From positions 1,178,001 to 1,242,000 of the forward strand of contig NZ_CP010429.1 of assembly GCF_000974425.1 (NCBI RefSeq): a DNA stretch of 64,000 nt, in the 5' to 3' direction. A model generated the notes under the pieces. That model was given only the letters and a program-made list of their open reading frames with translations. It ran no database searches and was not told the origin of the DNA. Both the position numbers and the translations under genes were made by a program. Within the stretch, counting starts at the first letter, position 1. Each line of letters starts with the position of its first letter. Below, in pieces: positions 51,726 to 60,714 of this stretch. The DNA is from Spirosoma radiotolerans. GTDB taxonomy: Bacteria > Bacteroidota > Bacteroidia > Cytophagales > Spirosomataceae.

Positions 51726-53402
51726 ATGCACACGAATTATTACTTTATAAAGCAGCTCGTTCCAGCACTTCAATTGCAGTTATTGAGTACTTCTACCCCA
51801 GTTGCTTCAGATAAATCTGTGCATGGGCTTGGGCTCCGGTTTATGGAGTGCTTCAGCCAGGATCGGGACGAGGTTGTTTTGGTGTTTGCCCAAGCTAAAG
51901 GAAAAGCCAATTATTATAGACCATTCTACATTAAAGCGACGCTACGGCCCGATTTCTCAGGTTTGTTTTTTCCCGATACCGTTCAGCGTGCCCGTACAAA
52001 CAGTGTCGATCTATTTAACTCGGTGGTTAGTGAACCGGGTAAGGAACGGGCTGTACTGGGCGTGCGATCCTTTCTGAATGAACGTTGTCTGGCTATTCTA
52101 CTGGAGGACGATTTTACGCTGGTCTTTAAATTCTTTGGCAATCGGCCTAACTTACTAGCCTTTCAGGGCAATAAGGTGATCGATTTATTCAATCGGCAGT
52201 TAGCAACCGACGAAGACCTTCGACTTGATGCCTTTGATCGCCCTATTGACCAATCGTATACTGCCTTTGAACAAGCGCACTTCGACCATCGAAAACTGTT
52301 TCCGACGTTCGGTAAAGTCGTTAACAAATGGATTGATCATAGAGCCAGGCAGGTAGGCATTGAATTGGGAAGTAGAGAGTCCTGGTCAATTATTCAGGAT
52401 GCTGTACGGCAATTAGAACAGCCGCATTATTACCTGATTCGACTGGATCACAAGCCAACGTTGAGCCTGCTTCCCTTTGACGCCCAAGCTGATGACCCTC
52501 CTCCGCGGGAATACAATGACCCTATAGAAGCTGCCAACCGGTTCTTCGTTGCTCTGAACGGATTGACGACATTTGAGCTTGAGAAAGCTAATCTGTTTAG
52601 GTTGATTGAAAAGCGTCGCAAGCGGGCTGAAGCTCAAATCGACATATCCCTGCAGCGGCTGATGCTGAAGGAGGAGGGCGCTAGCCATGAAGAAATTGGC
52701 CATATTTTAATGGCCAATTTACATGATATATCTTCTACTCCAAGTGTGAAATCGCCTGAACGGTTAACCCTATACGATTTCTACCGCGACCGACCAATTG
52801 ACATCAAGCTTAAACCAGATTTGAGTCCGCAGAAGAACGCAGAGAATTATTACCGAAAGGCTAAAAACGAAAAAATAGAAGAGCAACACCTGCATGATCA
52901 GATAGCCGCTCGTGAAGCAGAATTAATTCGTATCGAGCAGCAGAAAGCCGATTTGGCTACAATACAGAGTTTAAAAGAACTCCGTAAATACGTCAAGCAG
53001 CATAATCTGCTGAGTGAGGGTATTTTAGCCAGTACGGGTGAAGTGGCGGCTTTATTTAAGGAAGTGACGTACGAAGGGTTTCGCATTCTGATTGGTCGAA
53101 ACGCGAAAAATAACGATTTGCTTACGCAGCGATATACCTATAAGGATGACCTGTGGCTACACGCCCGCGATGTTACAGGTTCGCATGTGGTTGTAAAATA
53201 TAAAGCAGGTAAAACGTTTCCCAGAAGCGTTATTGAGCGCGCTGCTGAGCTAGCGGCCTGGTATTCCAGACGTCGAACCGATAGTTTATGCCCGGTCATT
53301 GTGACACCTAAGAAATATGTTCGCAAGCCTAAAGGGTTGGCGGAAGGGCAGGTGCTGGTCGAAAAGGAAGATGTTGTCCTTGTTGTCCCAAAGGGCGAAT
53401 GA
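51726..53402 (+). CDS. rqcH: NFACT/RqcH-family ribosome quality control protein
   Basis: A 558-residue NFACT protein, homologous to bacterial RqcH and eukaryotic NEMF/Rqc2. The N-terminal NFACT-N domain has FLNERCLAILLEDDFTLVFKFFGNRPNLLAF. The place of the Asp-Arg pair needed for tRNA handling in B. subtilis reads Glu-Arg (NERCL). Helical and coiled-coil segments fill about 260-420, with NAENYYRKAKNEK as the usual linker. The NFACT-R domain at the end has RFRIL-like GFRILIGRNAKNNDLLTQ and DLWLHARDVTGSHVVVK. RqcH adds alanine tails to stalled chains on 50S subunits. The symbol is by homology. Confidence 0.9.
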   Translation: MHTNYYFIKQLVPALQLQLLSTSTPVASDKSVHGLGLRFMECFSQDRDEVVLVFAQAKGKANYYRPFYIKATLRPDFSGLFFPDTVQRARTNSVDLFNSVVSEPGKERAVLGVRSFLNERCLAILLEDDFTLVFKFFGNRPNLLAFQGNKVIDLFNRQLATDEDLRLDAFDRPIDQSYTAFEQAHFDHRKLFPTFGKVVNKWIDHRARQVGIELGSRESWSIIQDAVRQLEQPHYYLIRLDHKPTLSLLPFDAQADDPPPREYNDPIEAANRFFVALNGLTTFELEKANLFRLIEKRRKRAEAQIDISLQRLMLKEEGASHEEIGHILMANLHDISSTPSVKSPERLTLYDFYRDRPIDIKLKPDLSPQKNAENYYRKAKNEKIEEQHLHDQIAAREAELIRIEQQKADLATIQSLKELRKYVKQHNLLSEGILASTGEVAALFKEVTYEGFRILIGRNAKNNDLLTQRYTYKDDLWLHARDVTGSHVVVKYKAGKTFPRSVIERAAELAAWYSRRRTDSLCPVIVTPKKYVRKPKGLAEGQVLVEKEDVVLVVPKGE

Positions 53403-53429
53403 AAGTAGGTAAGCCATCAGCTAGTTAGG

Positions 53430-53458
53430 GGCTGGCGCTAGTTACTTTCACGCCAGCC
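53430..53458. terminator. Hairpin after rqcH
   Basis: GGCTGGCG (53430-53437) pairs exactly with CGCCAGCC (53451-53458), with weaker outer pairing TAGT/ACTA. It lies between the convergent rqcH and glycosyltransferase stops and may serve both. Confidence 0.6.
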
Positions 53459-53475
53459 TCTGACTATTGGGTGTT

Positions 53476-54690
53476 TTATTGATCAACGACAACACTCAAT
53501 TGAGCTGTCAGGAGTCGATTCATCTCACTCCAGGTATGATCCCAGGAGTTTTCATTCAAAAATGCGTCAATATCCGTCCAGTTGCCGGCTTTGCGGTTGG
53601 CCAGTGCCTGTTCGATGGCTGTTTCAAAGGCCTGTGCTGAGTCGGCAATTTGAACGAATTCTTTCGATCCATACATGCGAATGACATCGCGAATGGGCGT
53701 TGAGACTACAGGCAAACCTGCCGCTAAGTACTCGGGCGTTTTAGTTGGGCTTATAAACTTCGTCGATTCGTTTAGGGCAAAAGGGAGCATAGCCACGTCC
53801 CAATTGCTAAAATAGGCGGGAAGCTCTTTATACGCTTTCATACCCAAATAATGTACGTTTGGCTTGTTTGGTAACAAAGCCCGGTCAATTTTTACAATTG
53901 GACCTAATAAAATAAACTGCCATTCCGGGCGACGGTCTGCTAATTCAGTCAACAACTTGTAATCGAATCGTTCGTCGATAACCCCGCTAAACCCAATCCG
54001 TGGGTTAGGCAGCGTACGCTGGTCGGCTGGATCGGGCTGTGGCTTCCGGGCAGATGCAAAATGCGCAAAGTCAATACTGCTTGGGAAAGCAAATACGTAT
54101 GGGTGCCGGTTTCGTTTCGCTTCATACAAGCTGTAGCCACCGGTGAACATAATCTCAGCCTGTTGTATAAGCTGTTTTTCTTTTTCCAGTAGTTGAGCTG
54201 GCGCGCCCCAAAAGGCCGATAATTCGTCCATGCAATCATATACCGTAAGCGCTGGTTTCAGATGGTCACTGAAAAGCAAAGCCATGGGTGTATAATACCA
54301 GGCAATGAATGAATGAATGCGCTCGCTGGCCATAAACTCATCCAGTAACTGCCGTTGAAGCTGAATAGCTTCTTCAGGCTTGGTTCCGTGAGGCAGGTGA
54401 GGAATAAGTACTGTCAGGCGGTCTGTTTGTTGACAGATGCTCATGTGTAGCGTATCGCTCCAAATAGGTTCTTCAATAAACCAGACCTTGTAATTTTTGG
54501 CTGCCCGACCAAGTAAGTGTTGGGGACGTTGGTAAACGAAATTCCAGCGTAAATGCGAGAAGCAAATCAGATCGGCAACATCGTTAACCCTGGTATCGAA
54601 AGTCGACTTGTGGGTGTAGGTAGGTATGGTAGATGAAACAGAGAGGGCGGCATTATCGCCAAGAGCATGCGTTGAGGGTGGTACTTTCAT
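53476..54690 (-). CDS. GT-B glycosyltransferase (GT4-like)
   Basis: A 404-residue GT-B enzyme. The N-terminal half has DLICFSHLRWNFVYQRPQHLL (in part about 40-60) and VYDCMDELSAFW, familiar from transferases encoded near UDP-galactopyranose mutase. The C-terminal nucleotide domain has IGFSGVIDERFDYKLL, FILLGPIVKID, VHYLGMKAYKELPAYFSNWDVAMLPF and the donor site SPTKTPEYLAAGLPVVSTP. The N-terminal 35 residues are probably disordered. It should build a cell-surface or exopolysaccharide; no mutase gene is adjacent. It converges on rqcH. Confidence 0.9.
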   Translation of the reverse strand: MKVPPSTHALGDNAALSVSSTIPTYTHKSTFDTRVNDVADLICFSHLRWNFVYQRPQHLLGRAAKNYKVWFIEEPIWSDTLHMSICQQTDRLTVLIPHLPHGTKPEEAIQLQRQLLDEFMASERIHSFIAWYYTPMALLFSDHLKPALTVYDCMDELSAFWGAPAQLLEKEKQLIQQAEIMFTGGYSLYEAKRNRHPYVFAFPSSIDFAHFASARKPQPDPADQRTLPNPRIGFSGVIDERFDYKLLTELADRRPEWQFILLGPIVKIDRALLPNKPNVHYLGMKAYKELPAYFSNWDVAMLPFALNESTKFISPTKTPEYLAAGLPVVSTPIRDVIRMYGSKEFVQIADSAQAFETAIEQALANRKAGNWTDIDAFLNENSWDHTWSEMNRLLTAQLSVVVDQ

Positions 54691-54863
54691 AACTATAGGA
54701 GGGGATTATATAAGTATATCCAGTTCGTCGGTTGACCAGACTACTCATTCTACTTATAAAACCCAAACCACCCGAAAATGTTAGTCCGCAACTCGTTTAA
54801 TTGAGGAAGCGGACCCGTACCTGGCAGTGCCTTCCTACCAGCTATCTTAATGGCCTGACTTAC

Positions 54864-55322
54864 TCAGTTGGCCGTTGTCGACTTTTTATCTTCATTCAAT
54901 TCGAACAAATAGCCGTCAAGATCGGAGAAGTAAACCTGAACGATACCATCAAAGCGTACCTGTCGGTGATAGGGTATATTTTTGGTTTTTAGATATTGTT
55001 CCGATTTGTTAATGTCGTCAACAAAGAGCGCATAATGGCTACCGTTACGATCATGAACAATTTGTTCCGTCCGACCATCCAGAAGATGAATTTGCTGACC
55101 GTTACCGAGGTCAAACCAGGCTCGTGTTGCCTTCAGATTTTCGGGTACCGGTATGGGTTTGAGGCCGATGACATCCCGATAAAAAGCGGCACTTGTGGGC
55201 ACATCCTTAACATGAATCGAGATGTGGTTATGACGGGTGATACCTAGCTTGTCTTGTCCTGAAACCAGATTCCAAGTCAACAGGCTAACAGTAAGCAACA
55301 GAAATAGTACTAATTTTTTCAT
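54864..55322 (-). CDS. Exported VOC-family (glyoxalase-fold) protein
   Basis: The ATG at 55322 begins a signal peptide (MKKLVLFLLLTVSLLTWNLV, then SGQ); the frame is open to 55340. The remaining 130 residues are a vicinal-oxygen-chelate domain: HNHISIHVKDVPTSAAFYRDVIGLKPIP, a paired strand with QIHLLDG, HYALFVDDINKSEQYL, and the metal-site C-terminus VYFSDLDGYLFELNE. Export is unusual for this fold, which mostly acts in the cytoplasm. It starts 14 nt after the M1 peptidase stop and is probably translated from the same message. Confidence 0.88.
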   Translation of the reverse strand: MKKLVLFLLLTVSLLTWNLVSGQDKLGITRHNHISIHVKDVPTSAAFYRDVIGLKPIPVPENLKATRAWFDLGNGQQIHLLDGRTEQIVHDRNGSHYALFVDDINKSEQYLKTKNIPYHRQVRFDGIVQVYFSDLDGYLFELNEDKKSTTAN

Positions 55323-55336
55323 GCAGAATAAAGGCG

Positions 55337-57358
55337 TCACCGAACCAAAACTACCCGGCTTTGCAGTCCTGCAGGCGTTTCGATTGTTATCGTGTAGCGC
55401 TCGGCAGCCAGCCCTCGCAGGCTGATTGTTCGGGTATATGTACCGGGTCTAAGCGCTGGCTCCTGAACTGTTTGAACACGCTGGCCCAGTTGGTTCACCA
55501 GCGAAATGTTGGCCGCTCCCGTGGTCGATAAGGTGAAATCGATCAATACGCTTTCCGTTGTGGGGTTTGGGTAAACACGGAATGTATCCAAGGTTGGATT
55601 GTCGACGGCGGTTACGATCGCTGGACCCGTTGTTACGGATGTAGGCAAGGTGACTGATTCGACGGTTTTGAGAATCCAATTGTTAGGATCGATTACGAGT
55701 CCTGAAATAGTGCCCCGAACAGGCAATGTAAACGTTTGATCGGCACGGTCGTTCAGTACCGTCACGGTTGTGTCGCCAGCTGCCGATTGTACCTTCATCT
55801 GAATGGGCATTGTAAATGAGCTCGGATTGGTGGCTGTCGTGTTGCGTTGTTCAAGTCGTACGGTTATAGTGTTAGCTGTGCTTCCCGAGCTAACCGTCGC
55901 CTTATAGGTTGGGTATCCTTCACCGTAAATCCATTCCTTGAAGAAGTAATCCAGAGAACGATTGGATACTTGCTGCGCCACAGCCTGGAAGTCCTCAGTC
56001 ACGGCTGTATTGTAGGCCAGCGTTGGCGTAGCCACGTAAGTACGCAAAGTCTGGAAAAACAAGTCATCGCCCACAATACCCCGTAGCATGTGCAAAACGG
56101 CTGCTCCCTTGGCGTAGGTGCGGGCACTGTTGAAAATATTATTGGTGCTACTGATGTCCTGAACATAAATTGAGCCACGGGCCGTTCGGGCACTACTCAT
56201 GAAGTTATTCATCGTCGACAAATAACCCGCTTGCCCACTAACCGACTCTGCATAGATGGCTTCGCCATAGGAAGCAAAGCCCTCGTTCAGCCAGATATTC
56301 TGCCAGTCCCGACAGGTAATTTTGTCGCCAAACCACTGGTGGGTCAGTTCATGTGCAATTACACTGGGTGTCAATGAGCTAATTCCCATGGATGTGATCG
56401 TTTGGTGCTCCATCCCGCCGTTATTTCTGGCAAACTGCGCATGCCCATATTTCTCCCGCAAAAATGGATAAGGACCGAACCGATTGCTGAATAGCTGAAG
56501 CATGCTTGGGGTTAGGTCGAGACTACTCTTAACCTGAGCCAGGTTTTCCGGGTAAATGTAGTGGGTAACCGGCATCGTCTGATTTCCAGACGTAAACGGC
56601 GTATCATATTGCGTGTAATTCGATACGGCTATTGAAATCAGGTACTGGGCAATTGGGTAGCTATTGCGCCACAAGTACGTTCGGGTACCATCGGTATTGG
56701 TGGTCGTGCTGATCAGCTTCCCGTTCGAAACCGAGACTAACTGAGCGGGAGCTGTAATGCGAACGGAGGAGGAATCCGCCTTGTCGGCAGGAGTGTCCCG
56801 GCAAGGAAACCAGTCCGATGCACCATAGGGCTCACTCAGGCTCCAGATGACTGGATCAGTCGTCGTTTCATGTTTATCAAACAGGAAGCTGCCATTGGCG
56901 GTGCCATTTGGTACACCCTGATAAAAAACGGTTAGCGTTAGGGCCTGTCCATTCGCCAGAGGTTGAGGGGGCGTAATGGTTAGTTTGTTCTGCGCATGCT
57001 GAAACGATAACGGCTGACTGCCCGCTTTCACGGAATCAACCCGCAGGCCCAAGCCAGTTGTTGTGGTTGTTGAATTCAGATCCAGAAAAAAACTGCTGAC
57101 ATTAGCTGCTGTACTTTTCAGCGTGATGGTCGTGGCTCCGATTAATTTGGCGGGCGTAGTGGTCAGTCGGAGATCAAGTCCGTAATAGGTGACATCAATG
57201 GTTGCATCGCCGGGGTAGGCTAATCGTGCTTTGGGATTAGCAGCTAGCTGCCCAAAGTAACGCACCTTGCCCATCTGGCAGAATTGTCCGCCATCAACAA
57301 TAGGCTGAGCGGTGGCAAACAGGGGAAATAGAAACAGAAGTACGTAACCAATGCGCAT
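55337..57358 (-). CDS. Secreted M1-family aminopeptidase with type IX sorting domain
   Basis: A 673-residue exported zinc peptidase (signal MRIGYVLLFLFPLFATAQ). Zinc is bound by His336 and His340 of HELTHQWFGD and by Glu359 (WLNEGFASYGE), with Glu337 as the base. The exopeptidase motif GxMEN reads GGMEH here, with His for Asn. A linker (about 560-590) leads to a type A C-terminal sorting domain: TFRVYPNPTTESVLIDF, GQRVQT, RPGTYTRTISLRGLAAERY, ending VVLVR. This marks it for outer-membrane passage and surface attachment by the type IX system. A VOC protein follows 14 nt downstream. Confidence 0.95.
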   Translation of the reverse strand: MRIGYVLLFLFPLFATAQPIVDGGQFCQMGKVRYFGQLAANPKARLAYPGDATIDVTYYGLDLRLTTTPAKLIGATTITLKSTAANVSSFFLDLNSTTTTTGLGLRVDSVKAGSQPLSFQHAQNKLTITPPQPLANGQALTLTVFYQGVPNGTANGSFLFDKHETTTDPVIWSLSEPYGASDWFPCRDTPADKADSSSVRITAPAQLVSVSNGKLISTTTNTDGTRTYLWRNSYPIAQYLISIAVSNYTQYDTPFTSGNQTMPVTHYIYPENLAQVKSSLDLTPSMLQLFSNRFGPYPFLREKYGHAQFARNNGGMEHQTITSMGISSLTPSVIAHELTHQWFGDKITCRDWQNIWLNEGFASYGEAIYAESVSGQAGYLSTMNNFMSSARTARGSIYVQDISSTNNIFNSARTYAKGAAVLHMLRGIVGDDLFFQTLRTYVATPTLAYNTAVTEDFQAVAQQVSNRSLDYFFKEWIYGEGYPTYKATVSSGSTANTITVRLEQRNTTATNPSSFTMPIQMKVQSAAGDTTVTVLNDRADQTFTLPVRGTISGLVIDPNNWILKTVESVTLPTSVTTGPAIVTAVDNPTLDTFRVYPNPTTESVLIDFTLSTTGAANISLVNQLGQRVQTVQEPALRPGTYTRTISLRGLAAERYTITIETPAGLQSRVVLVR

Positions 57359-57411
57359 ATCCGATGAGTTTTCCTATCAACCTTTAGAGCAGGCATTAAG
57401 TTAGCGTAATG

Positions 57412-58077
57412 TTAGTTTTCGCCTGACTGACCAGAATTCAACCGTTTGTTTTCCTTCGCTCGCGCTTCTGCCTGGGCTTTGGTCTCTTCGAGCTTCTGTT
57501 GTTCGGCCTCAGGTAATTGGAGCTGCCAGCCCATTGAACTAGCCAATTGATACATCATATATTGAATCTGGTTAGTAGCGATTTTGGGCAGGTCACTTTG
57601 CATAGCCCGCTCATTCATAGCTTGTTTGGCTTCATCCAGGATCTGGGTGTAATCGTCCCCACTAAAATGATTCAGAATCCCAGCCTGAATATCGTAGAAG
57701 GTATAATCTGTATCAATAGACAGGACTTCAGGTTCTGGAAACGATTCGATGATGAGCTTTTTATCGCCGTTTTCCATCGCCCTGAATCGAACTTTGGCAA
57801 AGTCAAAGCCCACCAGCACTTTTGCTTTCGCAATGACCATCGCCTTTTTTGGGTCATTCAATACGTATAAGATTTTCTTCTGATCCTGATAGTTGTAGAT
57901 CTCTGAAAAGTACCCTTCCGCCATTACCACTTTAAATACTTTCTCAATACGCTCCAATAGCAGGACCGAGTCCCGACGGACATTGGTGATCCCTGTTCGT
58001 TTCCGCACGGAGCTAGCCAGAGCCGCCCCTCCGCCTGCGCCAACGAGTAAAAGTAAAAGGGTGGTTAAGAAATCCAT
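57412..58077 (-). CDS. DUF4230 membrane-anchored protein
   Basis: A 221-residue protein with one N-terminal membrane helix (MDFLTTLLLLLVGAGGGAALASS) and a DUF4230 domain: LLLERIEKVFKVVMAEGYFSEIY (part), KKILYVLNDPKKAMVIAKAKVLVGFDF and NGDKKLIIESFPEPEVLSID. The end is a charged helix of Gln, Glu, Lys and Ala (about 185-221). The role of the family is unknown. It lies downstream of rny across a 229-bp gap that contains two hairpins, so it may have its own promoter. Confidence 0.88.
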   Translation of the reverse strand: MDFLTTLLLLLVGAGGGAALASSVRKRTGITNVRRDSVLLLERIEKVFKVVMAEGYFSEIYNYQDQKKILYVLNDPKKAMVIAKAKVLVGFDFAKVRFRAMENGDKKLIIESFPEPEVLSIDTDYTFYDIQAGILNHFSGDDYTQILDEAKQAMNERAMQSDLPKIATNQIQYMMYQLASSMGWQLQLPEAEQQKLEETKAQAEARAKENKRLNSGQSGEN

Positions 58078-58102
58078 TTCATTCAGGAACTGGTTAAGTC
58101 AG

Positions 58103-58130
58103 TGAAGTCGAGTTTAAGAACTCGACTTCA
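58103..58130. repeat. Short hairpin upstream of the DUF4230 gene
   Basis: TGAAGTCGAGTT (58103-58114) pairs exactly with AACTCGACTTCA (58119-58130) around a 4-nt loop, and an outer CAGTG/CACTG extends it with a bulge. It lies 25 nt before the DUF4230 start codon, so in its leader. Confidence 0.65.
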
Positions 58131-58200
58131 TCACTGCGAGAGTTGCCCCAACAAATAATACCCAAAGGGTAGGTAAGAAATTTATTCAATCAGCCGATAT

Positions 58201-58297
58201 AAAGCATGCGGGTTAAACAGATAGAACGAATCAAAACAGATTTTTACCAATTGCCAATCCGTTTTAATTCGTTCTATCTGTTTAACCCGCATGCTTT
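58201..58297. repeat. Inverted repeat with 37-nt arms after rny
   Basis: 58201-58237 and 58261-58297 match at 36 of 37 positions around a 23-nt loop. The right arm ends 9 nt from the rny stop codon. No strong T-run follows on the rny strand. The single mismatch is a transition (C/T). Confidence 0.88.
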
Positions 58298-58306
58298 TTC
58301 TACTAT

Positions 58307-59917
58307 TTATTTCGCGTAAGCGACTGCCCGCATTTCCCGAATGACTGTCACTTTGATCTGGCCGGGGTACTGCATTTCTTTTTCTATTTTTTGCGAAATT
58401 TCATACGATAAAACACCCGCCCGTTCATCCGATACGTGGTCGGCGTCGACCATGATCCGCAGCTCACGGCCTGCCTGAATGGCGTAACACTTGGTCACTC
58501 CAGGGAAGTTACCTGCCAGTTCTTCCAACTCTTTGAGCCGTTTAATGTACGACTCCATCATTTCGCGACGAGCACCCGGCCGGGAACCCGATACCGCATC
58601 GCATACCTGAACGATGGGCGAGATCATGCTCGTCATCTCGATTTCGTCGTGGTGAGCACCAATGGCGTTGATGACTTCGGGATTCTCTTTGTATTTTTTC
58701 GCCAGTTCCATGCCCAGAATGGCGTGGGGAAGCTCGGCTTCTTCGGGCCAGACCTTACCAATGTCGTGGAGTAACCCGGCCCGTTTGGCCAGCTTGGCAT
58801 TTAACCCCAACTCAGCAGCCATGGTTGCGCAAAGCTTAGCCACTTCGCGGGAGTGTTGCAGGAGGTTCTGGCCGTAACTGGAGCGGAAGCGCATCCGGCC
58901 AACCATCTTGATCAGTTCGGGGTGGAGACCATGAATACCCAGATCAATAACCGTACGCTCGCCAATTTCAACGATTTCGTCTTCGATGTTTTTGCGGGTT
59001 TTGGCAACAATCTCCTCAATACGGGCGGGGTGAATGCGCCCATCCTGAACCAGACGGTGTAGCGATAAACGGGCAATTTCCCGACGAACCGGGTCGAAGC
59101 CTGAGATAATGATCGCTTCTGGAGTATCATCAACAATGATTTCGACACCTGTGGCGGCTTCGAGCGCCCGAATATTTCGGCCTTCCCGGCCAATTACTTT
59201 GCCTTTCACATCATCGGATTCGATGTTGAAAACCGATACGCAGTTCTCGATGGCGTGTTCGGTAGCCGTCCGCTGAATGGTTTCAATAACCACCTTTTTG
59301 GCTTCTTTAGTAGCGGTTAATTTGGCTTCTTCAACAATATTTTTGATGTAGGAAGACGCCCGCGTTTCGGCTTCAGCCTTGAGGTTTTCAACGAGTTGCT
59401 CACGAGCCTGATCGGCAGAAAGGCCCGCAATTTTTTCGAGTTGGGCGACCTGATCGGCCAGCATCCGATCCGCTTCCTGCTGACGTCTGTCCACATCTTC
59501 CCGGCGCTTGTTGAGGGCGTCGATCTGCTGTGCCAGGCTATTTTTCTGTTGCCCAAGTTCATTACGCTGCTGATTCAACTCGTTTTCGCGGTTCCGTTGC
59601 TGATCGGCCTGTTGGGCTAGTTGTTGTTCGCGCTGCTTGAGCTTCGTTTCGTTCTGAAGGAGTAGATTTCGTTTCTGATTCGTCGTTTCTTCAAATTCGG
59701 TTTTCAGTTTCAGATACTTCTCTTTTGCCTCTAATATTCGATCTTTTTTAATTGTTTCAGCTTGTAATTCAGCGTTTTTTAAGATAGTAGCTGCTCTGTC
59801 TTCTGCTTCTTTCTCCTGCTTTGCGTGAACGCCCGCCATGGTTTGACGGCCAATTAATATGCCAATACCACCCCCAACAAGGGCGGCAAGAATCGTTAAC
59901 CAAACTGGAATGTCCAT
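58307..59917 (-). CDS. rny: Ribonuclease Y
   Basis: Membrane-anchored endoribonuclease that starts mRNA decay. The 536-residue protein has an N-terminal helix (about 5-23), a long coiled coil rich in Gln, Glu, Lys and Arg (about 30-200), a KH domain ([19 protein letters not shown]), and an HD domain with the metal motif [40 protein letters not shown] and the C-terminal block [31 protein letters not shown] are also family marks. It follows zapA by 104 bp; the order pheT, coiled-coil gene, zapA, rny is common in this phylum as far as I know. Confidence 0.97.
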   Translation of the reverse strand: MDIPVWLTILAALVGGGIGILIGRQTMAGVHAKQEKEAEDRAATILKNAELQAETIKKDRILEAKEKYLKLKTEFEETTNQKRNLLLQNETKLKQREQQLAQQADQQRNRENELNQQRNELGQQKNSLAQQIDALNKRREDVDRRQQEADRMLADQVAQLEKIAGLSADQAREQLVENLKAEAETRASSYIKNIVEEAKLTATKEAKKVVIETIQRTATEHAIENCVSVFNIESDDVKGKVIGREGRNIRALEAATGVEIIVDDTPEAIIISGFDPVRREIARLSLHRLVQDGRIHPARIEEIVAKTRKNIEDEIVEIGERTVIDLGIHGLHPELIKMVGRMRFRSSYGQNLLQHSREVAKLCATMAAELGLNAKLAKRAGLLHDIGKVWPEEAELPHAILGMELAKKYKENPEVINAIGAHHDEIEMTSMISPIVQVCDAVSGSRPGARREMMESYIKRLKELEELAGNFPGVTKCYAIQAGRELRIMVDADHVSDERAGVLSYEISQKIEKEMQYPGQIKVTVIREMRAVAYAK

Positions 59918-60021
59918 CGGACTATATCGTTAAGGTTGAAAAAATAAACCATCAACCTGCTGCAATACGAGTGCTCTGAACGTCAACTCTGAGTATTTTG
60001 AGGGTGGAAGCCCGCCGTTTT

Positions 60022-60309
60022 TTATGTCGAAATGACCGGCGTGACGACCTGATCTAATTGAGTTATTTTGTCAAACACCATCTGTTGTAATCGTTGCATC
60101 TGTCGTTCTCCTCTGAGCTTGGTAACCAGGCAGTCGAAAGCGATCATTGCCAGGGCTTCCTGTGTATCAGACAGACCTCTTTCCCGATACTGCTTCAGTT
60201 CATCCTGAATCAATTTGGCGGCTTCGCGCACAATAGCCTCTGATTCCGGCTCTACAGCTAGTTTGTAGAATCGGTCGGCAATTTTTACGCGAATTGGCAA
60301 TTCTTCCAT
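60022..60309 (-). CDS. zapA: Cell division protein ZapA
   Basis: A 95-residue ZapA-type protein that would bundle FtsZ filaments at the division ring. It has the short N-terminal beta region (LPIRVKIADRFYKLAVEPES) and a helix leading into a coiled coil (EAALMIAF-like EALAMIAFDCLVTKLRGERQ). Length is typical. It lies between a coiled-coil protein gene (47 bp upstream) and rny, and is probably transcribed with both. Confidence 0.9.
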   Translation of the reverse strand: MEELPIRVKIADRFYKLAVEPESEAIVREAAKLIQDELKQYRERGLSDTQEALAMIAFDCLVTKLRGERQMQRLQQMVFDKITQLDQVVTPVIST

Positions 60310-60356
60310 CGCTGCAGTCGGCTCAGATGGGGCTAGGCCCCGGAGCCAATTTGGGT

Positions 60357-60695
60357 TTATGACAAACTACTCAAGTGAGCAATGCACCGTTCCAATTCCC
60401 GGATATACTCGTCGAGTTGTTGTTTTAATTCAGCATTCGTATCTGTCTCAGACAGATTGTCTTTTACAATTATACCAACATCTTTCGACTTTGGTGTATT
60501 TTTTTCTGGAATAACTGGTTTTTTCCGTAGTTGTCTTACTAATTCCTGCTCTTTTCGCAAGCTTTCCTGCAAGGCCGAATTTTCCAGTTCCAGTTGTTCA
60601 ACCTGCTTCTGCGTATCAGTATATGCTCTCGTCAGCAGCTTGAGTTTATGCTCAAACCGCTCAACAAGGGCAATAATTTGATGTTCGCTTACCAC
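60357..60695 (-). CDS. Small coiled-coil protein next to zapA
   Basis: A 112-residue protein with two helical segments. The first (about 5-58) is a clear coiled coil with leucine spacing (FEHKLKLLTRAYTDTQKQVE), then a Pro/Lys/Asp linker (KKPVIPEKNTPKSKD), then a second helix (about 85-112). I know no firm family. Size, coiled coil and place before zapA suggest a partner in division, like ZapB in enterobacteria; this is inference. A perfect 29-bp hairpin separates it from pheT. Confidence 0.75.
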   Translation of the reverse strand: MVSEHQIIALVERFEHKLKLLTRAYTDTQKQVEQLELENSALQESLRKEQELVRQLRKKPVIPEKNTPKSKDVGIIVKDNLSETDTNAELKQQLDEYIRELERCIAHLSSLS

Positions 60696-60714
60696 AGTTT
60701 TAACAAATTGTTGA

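Noticed and set aside
59918..60021. A 6S RNA gene next to zapA, as in enterobacteria
   Set aside because: The gap is only 104 nt, too short for 6S RNA, and shows no long bulged hairpin.
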